Source: Polynucleobacter sp. MWH-Aus1W21 (GTDB lineage: Bacteria > Pseudomonadota > Gammaproteobacteria > Burkholderiales > Burkholderiaceae). Taken from it: a stretch of DNA of 64,000 nt. The position numbers and the translations under genes were made by a program. Positions 16,636 through 25,819 of the stretch are shown here, one piece after another (within the stretch, counting starts at the first letter, position 1; each line of letters opens with the position of its first letter). The stretch covers positions 620,001 to 684,000 of the forward strand of contig NZ_CP061287.1 in the NCBI RefSeq assembly GCF_018687275.1, in the 5' to 3' direction. The notes below the pieces were generated by a model. The model was given only the letters and a program-made list of their open reading frames with translations. It was not told the DNA's origin and ran no database searches.

Positions 16636-17097
16636 ATGAAACGATTTACCCGCATTGTATTTTTAGCTGTACCTGTACTTGCATCTCTAGCTGCATGTGT
16701 ATCCGCACCCACTGGTCCGACAGTGGCAATCATGCCTCGTGTTGGAAAACCATTTGAGGTATTCCAACAGGAAGATCAAGTATGTCGACAGTTTGCTGCA
16801 AATGCCGTGAAAGACACTAGTGATGCAGCTTTAAAGGAGGGCGCAACTAGTGCCGCTATTGGTGCTGCATTGGGCGCAGCCGCCGGCGCAGTAATTCAGG
16901 GTGGTAATCATGCCAATATTGGTACTGGAGCCGGTGTCGGTTTATTAGGCGGAGCTGCTATGGGTGCAATGAACTCTGCTGGCAAGCAAAACCAAGCGCA
17001 GACGCAATACAACATTGCCTACCAACAGTGCATGTACTCCAAAGGGAATCAAGTACCAAGTTATGCTGCTCCAGCATCCGGTCCAAGCAATCGATAA
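16636..17097 (+). CDS. Glycine-zipper-containing lipoprotein
   Basis: Predicted lipoprotein of 153 aa: the signal ends ASLAACVS, a lipobox with Cys near residue 21. Residues ~72-118 form a glycine zipper (AAIGAALGAAAGAVIQG and GTGAGVGLLGGAAMGAM), which in similar outer-membrane proteins packs hairpin helices in a membrane. A conserved pair of Cys outside the zipper (QVCRQF and YQQCMYS) could form a disulfide. Paired with the Gly/Trp-rich secreted protein upstream. Function unknown. Confidence 0.78.
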   Translation: MKRFTRIVFLAVPVLASLAACVSAPTGPTVAIMPRVGKPFEVFQQEDQVCRQFAANAVKDTSDAALKEGATSAAIGAALGAAAGAVIQGGNHANIGTGAGVGLLGGAAMGAMNSAGKQNQAQTQYNIAYQQCMYSKGNQVPSYAAPASGPSNR

Positions 17098-17115
17098 TTT
17101 CTTTAGAAATTTAAT

Positions 17116-18507
17116 CTAGGTTTCAATGGGCGGGTGCGTTCTTTCGTAGCGCTCTGCCGTTCTTCTAAAGAGGTAGAGCAAAAAGCACGCAGCCAATGCC
17201 AGACTGAGGCTGTTGCCAGCCCAGAAACCATTGGCGCCTTGCAAGAGGGCAGGTGTATTACCCAATACATTAAAGCCCATGAGATAACCTCCTCCAAGAC
17301 CGACACCCCAGAGCGAGCCAGCGTAGATCACCATTGGCAAAAACGCAATTCGGTAAGCTCGCAGAATAAAAGCCGCTGTAATTTGTAATGCATCAAACAC
17401 TTGATAAAACGCAATGAATAAGAAGAGGGGGATTGAGAATGCCTTCACTTCCGCCGGCGGATCATATAAATCGAGTAGTTGAACCCTCAGGATCCACACA
17501 GCAATACCAATGGTGATGCAAAGTGAGGTGGTGAAAAAGACTGAAGACCAACCTATCTCTTCAGCGCGCTCAGGTTTATTTGCACCAATGGACTGAGATA
17601 CTAGTGTCATCGTTGCAATCGAGAGGGAGAGTGGCACCATATAAATGACGGTTCCCATATTTGCCACAATTTGATGGCCTGCCAATGCAGTAGTTCCAAG
17701 GCGGGCGATAAATAGAGACATGAAGGTGAATGAAGTCACTTCAATTAAGTAGCTAAAGCCAATTGGTGCGCCGAGCTTTAGTAAAGTCCAAATCCTGTGC
17801 CAGTTAGGCATACTAAAGCGCACAAAGATCTTAAAGGGTCTATAAAAGCGATCAAACAGAACAAATCCTAAAGTCATTATTAGCCATGACCAGTTGATGA
17901 TTACTGTGGCAACTGCGCAACCAGGGCCACCCATACCCTCAATGCCAAAGCCGCCATAAATAAAGAGCAGATTGAGGGGTAACTTAAGTGCTAAACCGAT
18001 GATTTGAGCTACTGTAATTACGGTAGGGCGCGACACTGCATTGTGAAGCGCCATCAGGACGCGCATTCCCATGCTGGCAGGTAGGCCGATTGCCAAAATA
18101 TTGAGATATAGCTTTGCCTTGCCCTCAATCGCAGCATTCATTTGTGAGATCGCAAGCAAATGATCTGCGTTCAGCAAAATGAAACAACCTAAAACACTTA
18201 ATCCTAAAGCTAGCCATGTTGCTTGACGAACTTCTTCACCGATTTCTGAAAATCGCTTGGCGCCAAATAATTGACCAGCGATTGGTGCAAGCGCAGAGAT
18301 GACCCCGGTGAGACCAACGTAAATGCTAATGAAGATGGCTGAAGCCATGGCGAGCGCTGCTAAGTCGTCTGCAGAGTAGCGTGCTGTCATTGCTGTGTCT
18401 AGTACGCCAAATGCAATAACAGCTAGTTGCCCTATGAGCAAAGGCCCGGCCAGTTTTAGTAAGGAGGGGATATCCTCGCGCAGGCGCGATAACTTAAAGT
18501 GCAGCAC
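17116..18507 (-). CDS. MATE-family multidrug/cation exporter (NorM-like)
   Basis: Twelve-helix inner-membrane antiporter of 463 aa that exports drugs or metabolites in exchange for sodium or protons. Two MatE halves are visible, beginning GPLLIGQLAVIAFGVLDTAM and GAPIGFSYLIEVTSFTFMS. The start is GTG at 18505-18507, three bases after the stop of the membrane glycosyltransferase-like gene upstream, so the two are one operon. Whether it exports a product related to that protein is unknown. Confidence 0.9.
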   Translation of the reverse strand: MLHFKLSRLREDIPSLLKLAGPLLIGQLAVIAFGVLDTAMTARYSADDLAALAMASAIFISIYVGLTGVISALAPIAGQLFGAKRFSEIGEEVRQATWLALGLSVLGCFILLNADHLLAISQMNAAIEGKAKLYLNILAIGLPASMGMRVLMALHNAVSRPTVITVAQIIGLALKLPLNLLFIYGGFGIEGMGGPGCAVATVIINWSWLIMTLGFVLFDRFYRPFKIFVRFSMPNWHRIWTLLKLGAPIGFSYLIEVTSFTFMSLFIARLGTTALAGHQIVANMGTVIYMVPLSLSIATMTLVSQSIGANKPERAEEIGWSSVFFTTSLCITIGIAVWILRVQLLDLYDPPAEVKAFSIPLFLFIAFYQVFDALQITAAFILRAYRIAFLPMVIYAGSLWGVGLGGGYLMGFNVLGNTPALLQGANGFWAGNSLSLALAACFLLYLFRRTAERYERTHPPIET

Positions 18508-18510
18508 GAT

Positions 18511-20229
18511 TTACTCTGAGATGACTTCGTAAAGACGCAGTCGCTCGTCGCGGTCAGCAGCACGACGATCTTCCCAAACTAGGATGAGTTTTTTATTGTT
18601 TAGTTGCGCGTAAGCTTTTGCCTCAGATGGGCTATGGGTCAGCATCCAAGGGCAGTTTGGATCATCACGCAATTTGAGTTTGGAGAAGTATTCAAAAGAA
18701 GCAAGCTGTGCAAAACCGAGGTTACTCGTATCAATGCAGCCACTCCCTGATGGGACCATTTGCGCTAAACGCGCAGAAACATGACGATAGGTTTTGGCGT
18801 AGTTAATAGTTGGTAACCAGAGGGTCATTAACAAGACCCACATGAGTGTTGTGCCTGATGCCGAGATAATCAGGCAGCGCCAAATCTCTTTTGGGGCGCG
18901 TGAAGTTCTCCAGCGAACAACGGCAAGCCATACGCCGGTAATTGCAAGCGCCACAATGAATCCCAAAATATTAAATTGGCTTTCGAAACCAGGGAGTAGG
19001 CGTGCAACATTAGCTGCAGTGGATTCTGGAAAGCCAGTGACTTTTGCTAGCCAAATAATCCAAATAGCTAGAGCAATGAGCGTAAAGCTAAACATTGCAA
19101 ACCAATCAATAAAACTAATAACGCTTCGCTTTAGAACGGGCAGACTAAAAGCAGCAATGATGGAAAGACTTGGAATCAAAATCATTAAATCATGCTCGTT
19201 TGCTTCAAGGCGGAACAAAACATAAAATAAGCTACCAATAAATAAGCTCAGTGGAATGCAAAGGTGCGGTGCGCGCCATGCACCCGCTTCTTTAACTCGG
19301 CCCCAGTGGGCCAGCGAAACAATTGCTAGGGGCCACACAGGCCAGGCATAAGCCCAGAAGTTCACACTCAAGAATCCCAAAGACTCAATTGAGGGTGTGG
19401 TGCCCATTTCAGGCATATTGCGCCAACCATCCTCGGCAATGTGACGCCAATTTGGAGGTAGGTCAGTTAAATACCAAACTAACGGCCAAATCGCAAAACC
19501 AATTAAACCCAAGACGGTGCTGGTCAGTGTCCAGCGAAAGCGCAACCTTGCGTTGCTGGCAATGACTGCAATAATGGTCGAGCTAACAATGATTAGACTG
19601 AGGGTGAGGTTGCTTGATAGGACAACAATAGCAATACCAAGACCAGTCCATAAGCCGCCTTGCCATGGTTTGTCTAAGCCGCGCACAGTGCCATAAAGCA
19701 CAATGCTAATGCCCATCAATTGCGCCATCATCGGCGTGGTTTCATGGGCGCGTTGAGCAAGACCTACGCAAGCTAAGAAGATGAGTAAAGCGCCGTCGGC
19801 CATGGTCATGCCGTAACTCTTCAAATCAGGTTGACCACCAACAGCTAGGGCCATTGGTTGGACTTCGCGGCGACGACCTAATAAATAGGTTGCATACCAA
19901 ATGGCTAGTGCCGCAGCAAAGAAGCAAATTGCCGAATACAAACGGGCAGCATTGGCAGCACCAATGAGTGGGCCAAACCATTTGATGAGGGTCGCGCCCA
20001 TCCAGTAGGGTAGTGGTGTGCCAAGCGAGATATCGCGACCAGCTAGATGCGGAACGATCCAGTCGATAGAGTCGCCGCGAAAGAGCGTCCACATTCCACC
20101 AAAGCCAATGGCGTCTTCGTTTTTCCAGGGATCCCGAAAGAAGAGTCCAGCAAAACCATAAACCAATGTCAGCGCAAAAATAATAATGCGCGGAATGGAT
20201 TTAGTGGCAGCGGCGGTAAGTTTGACCAT
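18511..20229 (-). CDS. GT-C-type membrane glycosyltransferase-like protein (ArnT/PMT-related)
   Basis: Large polytopic inner-membrane protein, 572 aa, with about a dozen hydrophobic helices. After the first helix comes a periplasmic loop with FRDPWKNEDAIGFGG; acidic residues at this position are catalytic in GT-C enzymes such as PMT and ArnT, which use lipid-linked sugar donors. The C-terminus (~residues 490-572) is a soluble domain with two Cys. It lies just upstream of the MATE gene (3-base gap) and downstream of rpmE2's terminator. The family is inferred from topology and the loop; the acceptor (lipid A, O-antigen or protein) is unknown. Confidence 0.72.
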   Translation of the reverse strand: MVKLTAAATKSIPRIIIFALTLVYGFAGLFFRDPWKNEDAIGFGGMWTLFRGDSIDWIVPHLAGRDISLGTPLPYWMGATLIKWFGPLIGAANAARLYSAICFFAAALAIWYATYLLGRRREVQPMALAVGGQPDLKSYGMTMADGALLIFLACVGLAQRAHETTPMMAQLMGISIVLYGTVRGLDKPWQGGLWTGLGIAIVVLSSNLTLSLIIVSSTIIAVIASNARLRFRWTLTSTVLGLIGFAIWPLVWYLTDLPPNWRHIAEDGWRNMPEMGTTPSIESLGFLSVNFWAYAWPVWPLAIVSLAHWGRVKEAGAWRAPHLCIPLSLFIGSLFYVLFRLEANEHDLMILIPSLSIIAAFSLPVLKRSVISFIDWFAMFSFTLIALAIWIIWLAKVTGFPESTAANVARLLPGFESQFNILGFIVALAITGVWLAVVRWRTSRAPKEIWRCLIISASGTTLMWVLLMTLWLPTINYAKTYRHVSARLAQMVPSGSGCIDTSNLGFAQLASFEYFSKLKLRDDPNCPWMLTHSPSEAKAYAQLNNKKLILVWEDRRAADRDERLRLYEVISE

Positions 20230-20242
20230 GTGTGCAGTTCAA

Positions 20243-20270
20243 AATAAAAAAGGCAGCAAACGCTGCCTTA
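20243..20270 (-). terminator. Rho-independent terminator of rpmE2
   Basis: On the minus strand a 7-8 bp stem AAGGCAGC/GCTGCCTT is followed by a run of six T. It lies just downstream of rpmE2 and overlaps the leader of the glycosyltransferase gene. Confidence 0.88.
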
Positions 20271-20318
20271 ATTATCTCGCAGAGCAGGTATTTAACATAC
20301 CCTGCGAATAGAAGTGTA

Positions 20319-20666
20319 TTAAGCCTTCTTCTTAGCTGGCTTTTCAGCAGCTTTAGCTTCTGCAGCAGCAGCTTTTTTCTCAGCTGTTTTAGCAGCGCCA
20401 TCACCAGATGCCTTAGCAACAGCCTTGGTACCAAATTTCTGACGGAATTTCTCAACACGACCAGCGGTATCCATGATTTTCTGGGTGCCAGTGTAGAAAG
20501 GGTGTGATTCAGATGAAGTCTCAATCTTGGCCAATGGATATTCATTGCCATCTTCCCACTTAATGGTTTCTTTAGTAGCCATTGTGGAGCGAGTCTTGAA
20601 GCTGAAGTTATTAGAAACGTCTACAAAGACGATTTCACGATATTCGGGGTGAATGCCAGGTTTCAT
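20319..20666 (-). CDS. rpmE2: 50S ribosomal protein L31 type B with Lys/Ala-rich tail
   Basis: Large-subunit protein at the intersubunit bridge region. MKPGIHPEYREIVFVD, the central SFKTRSTM and SHPFYTGTQKIMDTAGRVEKF are standard L31. The CXXC zinc motif of type A is absent, which identifies the zinc-independent type B. Length is 115 aa rather than ~85-90: the last ~30 residues are a Lys/Ala/Glu-rich low-complexity extension. A clear AGGA ribosome-binding site precedes the ATG. Type B copies are often regulated by zinc through Zur in other bacteria, but no second L31 is seen here to judge that. Confidence 0.93.
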   Translation of the reverse strand: MKPGIHPEYREIVFVDVSNNFSFKTRSTMATKETIKWEDGNEYPLAKIETSSESHPFYTGTQKIMDTAGRVEKFRQKFGTKAVAKASGDGAAKTAEKKAAAAEAKAAEKPAKKKA

Positions 20667-20784
20667 TATGAGTCCTATGAGCGGGTAGCCGTTTTAGTCA
20701 AATTGACTGAAATACTTTCCCAGGTTTTAAAAGCAGTAAAGGCGAAATTATGCCATGAAATCAACAACAAAGCGCATTTTGAAG

Positions 20785-20815
20785 GTCCAAAAAGGGCTAA
20801 AACAGCCCTCTGGAC
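20785..20815 (-). terminator. Rho-independent terminator of rho
   Basis: On the minus strand AGGGCT and AGCCCT pair across a short T-rich loop, extended by outer pairing of GGTCC with GGACC, and the stem is followed by TTTTT. It begins 8 bases after the rho stop codon. Confidence 0.85.
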
Positions 20816-20822
20816 CCCTAAA

Positions 20823-22085
20823 TTAGCCTCCGCGACGCATTAGGTCGAAGAATTCGCCATTATTTTTGGTGGATTTGAGTTTATCCACGATAAAGTTCAT
20901 CGCCTCAATATCATCCATATCAGCCAGCAATTTACGTAATACCCAGATCTTCTGGAGGTTCTCAGCTTTAACCAAGAGCTCCTCACGGCGGGTACCGGAC
21001 TTATTGAGATTGATGGATGGGTAAACACGACGTTCAGCCAGGCGACGCTCAAGGTGAACTTCCATATTGCCAGTACCTTTGAACTCTTCATAGATGAGGT
21101 CATCCATACGGCTGCCCGTTTCAATCAGGGCGGTAGCGATGATGGTCAATGAGCCACCTTCTTCAATATTGCGTGCCGCACCGAAGAAGCGCTTAGGACG
21201 TTGCAATGCGTTTGCATCCACACCACCAGAGAGTACTTTTCCTGATGAAGGAACAACCGTGTTGTATGCACGAGCAAGACGAGTAATCGAGTCAAGCAAG
21301 ATGATTACATCTTTACCCATCTCTACTAAACGTTTTGCTTTTTCAATCACCATCTCGGCAACTTGAACGTGACGCACTGCTGGCTCATCAAAAGTTGATG
21401 CAACGACTTCGCCGCGAACGGAGCGTTGCATTTCAGTAACTTCTTCAGGGCGCTCGTCAACAAGTAATACGATGAGGATGGCATCAGGATTGTTTGCAGA
21501 GATTGCGTGCGCAATGTGCTGCATCATCACAGTCTTACCGGATTTTGGAGAAGCTACGATCAAGCCACGTTGACCGTAACCAATAGGGGAGATCATGTCG
21601 ATGATGCGGCCAGTGAGGTTCTCTTCAGCCTTGATATCACGCTCTAGACTGATAACGCGGTTCGGATGCAAAGGCGTTAAGTTCTCGAACATGATGCGGT
21701 TCTTGAGGGCTTCTGGAGCTAAACCATTGATCTTGTCTACCTTTACCAGTGCAAAGTAACGCTCACCATCTTTAGGTGTTCGTACTTCACCCTCAACGCT
21801 GTCACCAGTGTGTAAGTTAAAGCGACGGATCTGCGCAGGAGAGATGTAGATGTCATCCGGAGAAGCCATGTAAGAGGCTTCAGGTGAGCGCAAGAAACCA
21901 AAGCCGTCAGGCAAAACTTCCAAAGTGCCGTCGCCGAACACTGTTTCACCAGCCTTCGCACGTTTTTTCAGAATGGCAAACATCAATTCTTGTTTGCGCA
22001 TGCGTTGTGTATTTTCAATCTCCAAGCTGGCTGCCATTTCGAGCAGAGCGGATACGTGGAGGCCTTTGAGTTCAGTTAATTGCAT
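20823..22085 (-). CDS. rho: Transcription termination factor Rho
   Basis: Hexameric RNA-dependent ATPase that terminates transcription. The N-terminal helix bundle, RNA-binding cold-shock-like domain (GFGFLRSPEASY, ISPAQIRRFNL), Walker A ASPKSGKTVMM near residue 180, Walker B DVIILLDSITRLARAYN, Q-loop region PSSGKVLSGGVDANAL and R-loop are intact. At 420 aa it is the compact E. coli-like form without the large N-terminal insertion of actinobacteria. It has its own terminator and a leader of over 100 bases. Confidence 0.97.
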   Translation of the reverse strand: MQLTELKGLHVSALLEMAASLEIENTQRMRKQELMFAILKKRAKAGETVFGDGTLEVLPDGFGFLRSPEASYMASPDDIYISPAQIRRFNLHTGDSVEGEVRTPKDGERYFALVKVDKINGLAPEALKNRIMFENLTPLHPNRVISLERDIKAEENLTGRIIDMISPIGYGQRGLIVASPKSGKTVMMQHIAHAISANNPDAILIVLLVDERPEEVTEMQRSVRGEVVASTFDEPAVRHVQVAEMVIEKAKRLVEMGKDVIILLDSITRLARAYNTVVPSSGKVLSGGVDANALQRPKRFFGAARNIEEGGSLTIIATALIETGSRMDDLIYEEFKGTGNMEVHLERRLAERRVYPSINLNKSGTRREELLVKAENLQKIWVLRKLLADMDDIEAMNFIVDKLKSTKNNGEFFDLMRRGG

Positions 22086-22327
22086 GTGGTTCTCGGGTAT
22101 AGATAAAAGGAAAAATCAGAATAGAAGGAATTTGTTTTGAGGTATCGCTGCGCTGATTAAGATCATGCAGATGTAGAAAAACAGAATTTTTGGATATTTG
22201 CTAAAAGAAGAGGGGGAGGTAAATTACTGGGGATTGGCGCAGTCTTTGATGAAATCTTAAGAGCGCTGAACTGCTGTTAAATGCAATACTACACTAAAAA
22301 ATGGGCCTGGCAAGATCGCTAAAGCGA
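22086..22327. other. rho upstream region
   Basis: This gap between rho and the trxA terminator holds no ORF that I can support. It should carry the rho promoter and leader, which is autoregulated in many bacteria, but I could not identify a confident promoter or attenuator. Confidence 0.4.
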
Positions 22328-22361
22328 TAAAAACCACAGGCTCAGCGGGTGAACCTGTGGT
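22328..22361 (-). terminator. Rho-independent terminator of trxA
   Basis: On the minus strand ACCACAGG pairs with CCTGTGGT across a 13-base loop and is followed by TTTTT. It begins about 10 bases after the trxA stop. Confidence 0.85.
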
Positions 22362-22371
22362 CTGGGACTAT

Positions 22372-22698
22372 TTACAGATGACTATCAATAAATGCAGTCA
22401 ACTGGGATTTGGCCAAAGCGCCTACTTTTTGAGCAGCTACAGTGCCATTTTTGAATAGGATCAAGGTCGGGATGCCGCGAATATTGAACTGGGCAGGAAC
22501 GCCTTGGTTCTCATCCACGTTCATTTTTGCGATCTGTAGCTTATCGCCGTATTCACCAGCGAGCTCTTCCAGGATCGGACCAATCATTTTGCAAGGACCA
22601 CACCACTCAGCCCAGAAGTCGAGCAGAACAGGTTTATCGGACTTGAGGACGTCTTGTTCGAAAGAGGCGTCAGTTACATATTTAATGCCGGCACTCAT
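22372..22698 (-). CDS. trxA: Thioredoxin 1
   Basis: General cytoplasmic protein-disulfide reductase, 108 aa. The active site WAEWCGPCKMIGP lies near residues 29-41, with the conserved cis-Pro in IRGIPTLILFKNG near residue 76. Length and sequence are canonical. It is monocistronic, with a terminator downstream, and divergent from addB. The trxA-rho neighbourhood in the same order is common in betaproteobacteria. Confidence 0.97.
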   Translation of the reverse strand: MSAGIKYVTDASFEQDVLKSDKPVLLDFWAEWCGPCKMIGPILEELAGEYGDKLQIAKMNVDENQGVPAQFNIRGIPTLILFKNGTVAAQKVGALAKSQLTAFIDSHL

Positions 22699-22807
22699 GA
22701 AAATTCCTTATTTAGACTTATTTAGCGAGTTATTTAATTATGGCGTTACAACGCTTATATTAGCAATAAGCGACACATTCCGCTCAAAATAGATAAATAC
22801 ACACTTA

Positions 22808-25800
22808 ATGCCTCAGCCTTTCCCAACCATTTCTGACCAAAAGCAGCCACTAGCTTGGGCAATTACGCCCGACGGCCAGGCCCTTGACCAATTGGCGGCA
22901 GGTATATGGGATTGTGCAATCCAAACGAATCAGCGCCCCTTGGTAGTCCTCAGTACTGCTGGCCCGCTTATTGGGGTGAGAGCAGCCTTGGAGAAAAATC
23001 GACCCAAAGACTTACCAAGCAGTATTGCCTTCTTGCCTCAGGTCATTAGTTTTACGGATTGGCTAGAAGCAGCACCCGGCGCATGGAAATTTCCAAAGAA
23101 GCAAGCAGATTTGGAAAGATGGTTATCGGTTTACATCAATCTTCGCAAACATCCCAAACTCAAAGCATGGTTTAAAGCTGAAAGCGAAGCGGGAGCATGG
23201 GGATTGGCTCAAGCAGTTGTTGATGCATGTGATGCCTTGTCTGAATTAGTGGTCCCCCAGTTGCAAGGCGAGCTCAATACCTTGCTAGAGACGCACTCGA
23301 TAGATACTGAAGCTTGGCTTAAAAAAGTGGAGCTTGTACTAGATCAGGCGGTTGCAAAAGCTTACGTAGGTCTATCACGTAATGTCGTAGATGAAGAGTC
23401 TGCTGTCCTCTTAACATTCTGGCGCTACCTCACCAGCATTGGCGATCCTATTATTCGTAAGCATTTGGCCATGGCTGCTCATCTGCAAGTAGCAAAAGAA
23501 ACTGCAAAAAATAATCCTGGCGCAGTACGCTCATTTATTTGGGTGCAAACTGCTGACCCAAAACCTGTAGAGCAAGAGTTAATCGATCGTTACCTTGGTG
23601 AGTACGCTCAATATGCGCCAGTATTCCGCGTCAATCTTGATTGGCAAGCCGTTGCTCTATGGCCTGAGGCACTGTGCGGACAAGATGCTGAGGGCAATAT
23701 CGTTATTGCAGATGCAGCACAAGAGCAGCAAATTGAACGCAATATCAACTCTAGTCGTCATGAAGGCTGGCGCTTACTAGCCGCAAGACGTTTTGAAGAG
23801 TTGGCATGGGTTGCGGCAAAAACTATCGAGTCGCATTTAGTTGCGAAGAAGAAAAATATTGCGCTAGTAGCGCAAGATCGTTTGGCGGCACGCCGTGCAC
23901 GTGCGTTGTTAAGTCGTCTTGGAAACTCTCTTCGTATTCGTGATGAAACAGGTTGGAAGTTATCCACTACTCGAGCTGCAGCAGCATTTGATAGTATGCT
24001 AGAGTTGATTCGCGCTCCTAAGGAAGGGCCTAGCGCAAGTGTCTTGCTCGAGTTTTTGCAAAATCCGTATTTTGATTTAGCGCATAGCTTGCAATTGAGT
24101 CCCGAGGTTTGCGATGGTCTCATTGCGCAACTCGAAGATATTTTGCTTGCCAGTCAAGTAAAATCTGGTTGGGAAACCTTTCTTGCTGCTATTGATAAGG
24201 CGAATGGATATGCCAGTACTCATGGGGGCTCGCCCAATGAGCAGCTCATCGAATTAATCCGCTTTGCTAAAAAACTGCATGCGGCTTGGCAGTCACCGCT
24301 TTTGGAGTGCTCAGGCGCCTATGCCCAACTACAAAAGAGCCTTGAAGATGCTGGCATGGCAAAGCGACTTGAAAAAGATGCTGCCGGTAAGCAACTGTTA
24401 GAGGTTCTCAAACGCTTTGACCTGAGTGGTGGACCATACCAAGATCTGAAGATGAGATTACCAGAGTGGTTGAGTCTTCTTAAAACGGTGATCGAAGAAG
24501 CTTCTTATGAGGAGGCTGGCAAAGAAGCGGAGGCTACCTTGAGTATTTTGCCTCTCAGTTCAACACGCCTGCGTGAGTTTGATGCCGTGGTGGTTGTGGG
24601 TTGCGACGAACAACAACTACCTGCTTTTTCTGAGCCGCCATTGTTTTTTTCAGATGCACTCAATCGCTATCTCAAGTCATCCACTATTACAGCGCAATAC
24701 ATTCAGCAAGCTCGAGATCTTTCTCAGCTGCTGGTTTCTTGTAAGAACGTAGATTTAATTTGGCAAAGCAAGAGTAAAAGTGGCGAACCCTTAAGGCCAT
24801 CAGCTTGGATTCAACGCCTACAAGCTGCGCTCAAAAAGAAAATGCCATGGGAAGTAGTGGAGGCAAAACTCAAGCCATTTGAAGGGCAATCACAGCCTAT
24901 TCAAAAATCGGTAACTACTGCCGATCAGGATTTGAAAATCCCAACTACGGTTTCACCCAGTGCCTATAAGGCTTTAAGAGAGTGTCCTTATCGCTACTAT
25001 GTAAGCAATTTATTGGGTTTGCGTAAAGCAAAAGAATTCGAAGAAGGGTTTGACGCCTCATTGGCCGGTCAGACTTTGCATGCTCTATTGAAAAACTTCT
25101 TTCAGGCACTCAAAACGGAAGAAAATAAATCCCATTCAACGATTCATGGTGGTGCAGATGCAAGACGTCAATGGATGATTGATCATCTGATGAAGTTTTC
25201 TGAAAAAGAATTCGAGAAGCTTATCGCTGGCGACGCCAGAATATTAGGAACTTTAAGGGATTGGCAAAAACAGATACCAAGCTTTGTCGATTGGCAGCTC
25301 AAGCGTGAGAGTGAAGGCTGGCGCTACCATGATGCTGAGTTGTCTATTGGCTTTAATTTGTCGATTACCGACCCGAACGGAATCAAGCGAGATATTCGCA
25401 TTGCCGGGCGCGCTGATCGATTTGATATTCATGAGTCTGACGCCAGTGCGGCAGCGGTAATTGACTATAAAAATCAAAAGATCAAGAAAATTACTCAACG
25501 TGCTGAGAGTATTCTGGATGATCCACAGCTATTGATATATGCCAGGGGCGCAAGCGAGAACCCAGTTGAGGCACGTATACCGGGACGAGGGGTAGAGCAG
25601 GCCGAATGGGTCACGCTGCGGGCGGATCTCAAGGATGCAGAAAAGATTGTTCGTGTTCACCCAGTTGAGGATATGCCTGCAGTGATGGCAGAGTTTTCCG
25701 AACAGGTGGTGAAAGACTTAAATGATTTATGGGCACGCAAACCCATGACAGCATTCGCACCCGATAGCGTATGTCAATACTGTGAAGCCAGAGGTATATG

Positions 25801-25819
25801 CAGGAAGGGGATGTGGTGA
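22808..25819 (+). CDS. addB: AddB-like exonuclease/helicase-inactive subunit (PD-(D/E)XK nuclease)
   Basis: Probable AddB subunit of the AddAB double-strand-break-processing enzyme, 1003 aa. The N-terminal half is the degenerate helicase fold. The C-terminal third is a RecB-like nuclease: GRADRFDIH and VIDYKNQK (catalytic Asp and Lys) near residues 870-895. A first Cys in RECPYRYY near residue 726 and CQYCEARGIC near the end give the C-(n)-C-X2-C-X5-C pattern that holds the [4Fe-4S] cluster in AddB. It overlaps addA by 4 bases. Symbol follows AddAB of related betaproteobacteria. Confidence 0.85.
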   Translation: MPQPFPTISDQKQPLAWAITPDGQALDQLAAGIWDCAIQTNQRPLVVLSTAGPLIGVRAALEKNRPKDLPSSIAFLPQVISFTDWLEAAPGAWKFPKKQADLERWLSVYINLRKHPKLKAWFKAESEAGAWGLAQAVVDACDALSELVVPQLQGELNTLLETHSIDTEAWLKKVELVLDQAVAKAYVGLSRNVVDEESAVLLTFWRYLTSIGDPIIRKHLAMAAHLQVAKETAKNNPGAVRSFIWVQTADPKPVEQELIDRYLGEYAQYAPVFRVNLDWQAVALWPEALCGQDAEGNIVIADAAQEQQIERNINSSRHEGWRLLAARRFEELAWVAAKTIESHLVAKKKNIALVAQDRLAARRARALLSRLGNSLRIRDETGWKLSTTRAAAAFDSMLELIRAPKEGPSASVLLEFLQNPYFDLAHSLQLSPEVCDGLIAQLEDILLASQVKSGWETFLAAIDKANGYASTHGGSPNEQLIELIRFAKKLHAAWQSPLLECSGAYAQLQKSLEDAGMAKRLEKDAAGKQLLEVLKRFDLSGGPYQDLKMRLPEWLSLLKTVIEEASYEEAGKEAEATLSILPLSSTRLREFDAVVVVGCDEQQLPAFSEPPLFFSDALNRYLKSSTITAQYIQQARDLSQLLVSCKNVDLIWQSKSKSGEPLRPSAWIQRLQAALKKKMPWEVVEAKLKPFEGQSQPIQKSVTTADQDLKIPTTVSPSAYKALRECPYRYYVSNLLGLRKAKEFEEGFDASLAGQTLHALLKNFFQALKTEENKSHSTIHGGADARRQWMIDHLMKFSEKEFEKLIAGDARILGTLRDWQKQIPSFVDWQLKRESEGWRYHDAELSIGFNLSITDPNGIKRDIRIAGRADRFDIHESDASAAAVIDYKNQKIKKITQRAESILDDPQLLIYARGASENPVEARIPGRGVEQAEWVTLRADLKDAEKIVRVHPVEDMPAVMAEFSEQVVKDLNDLWARKPMTAFAPDSVCQYCEARGICRKGMW

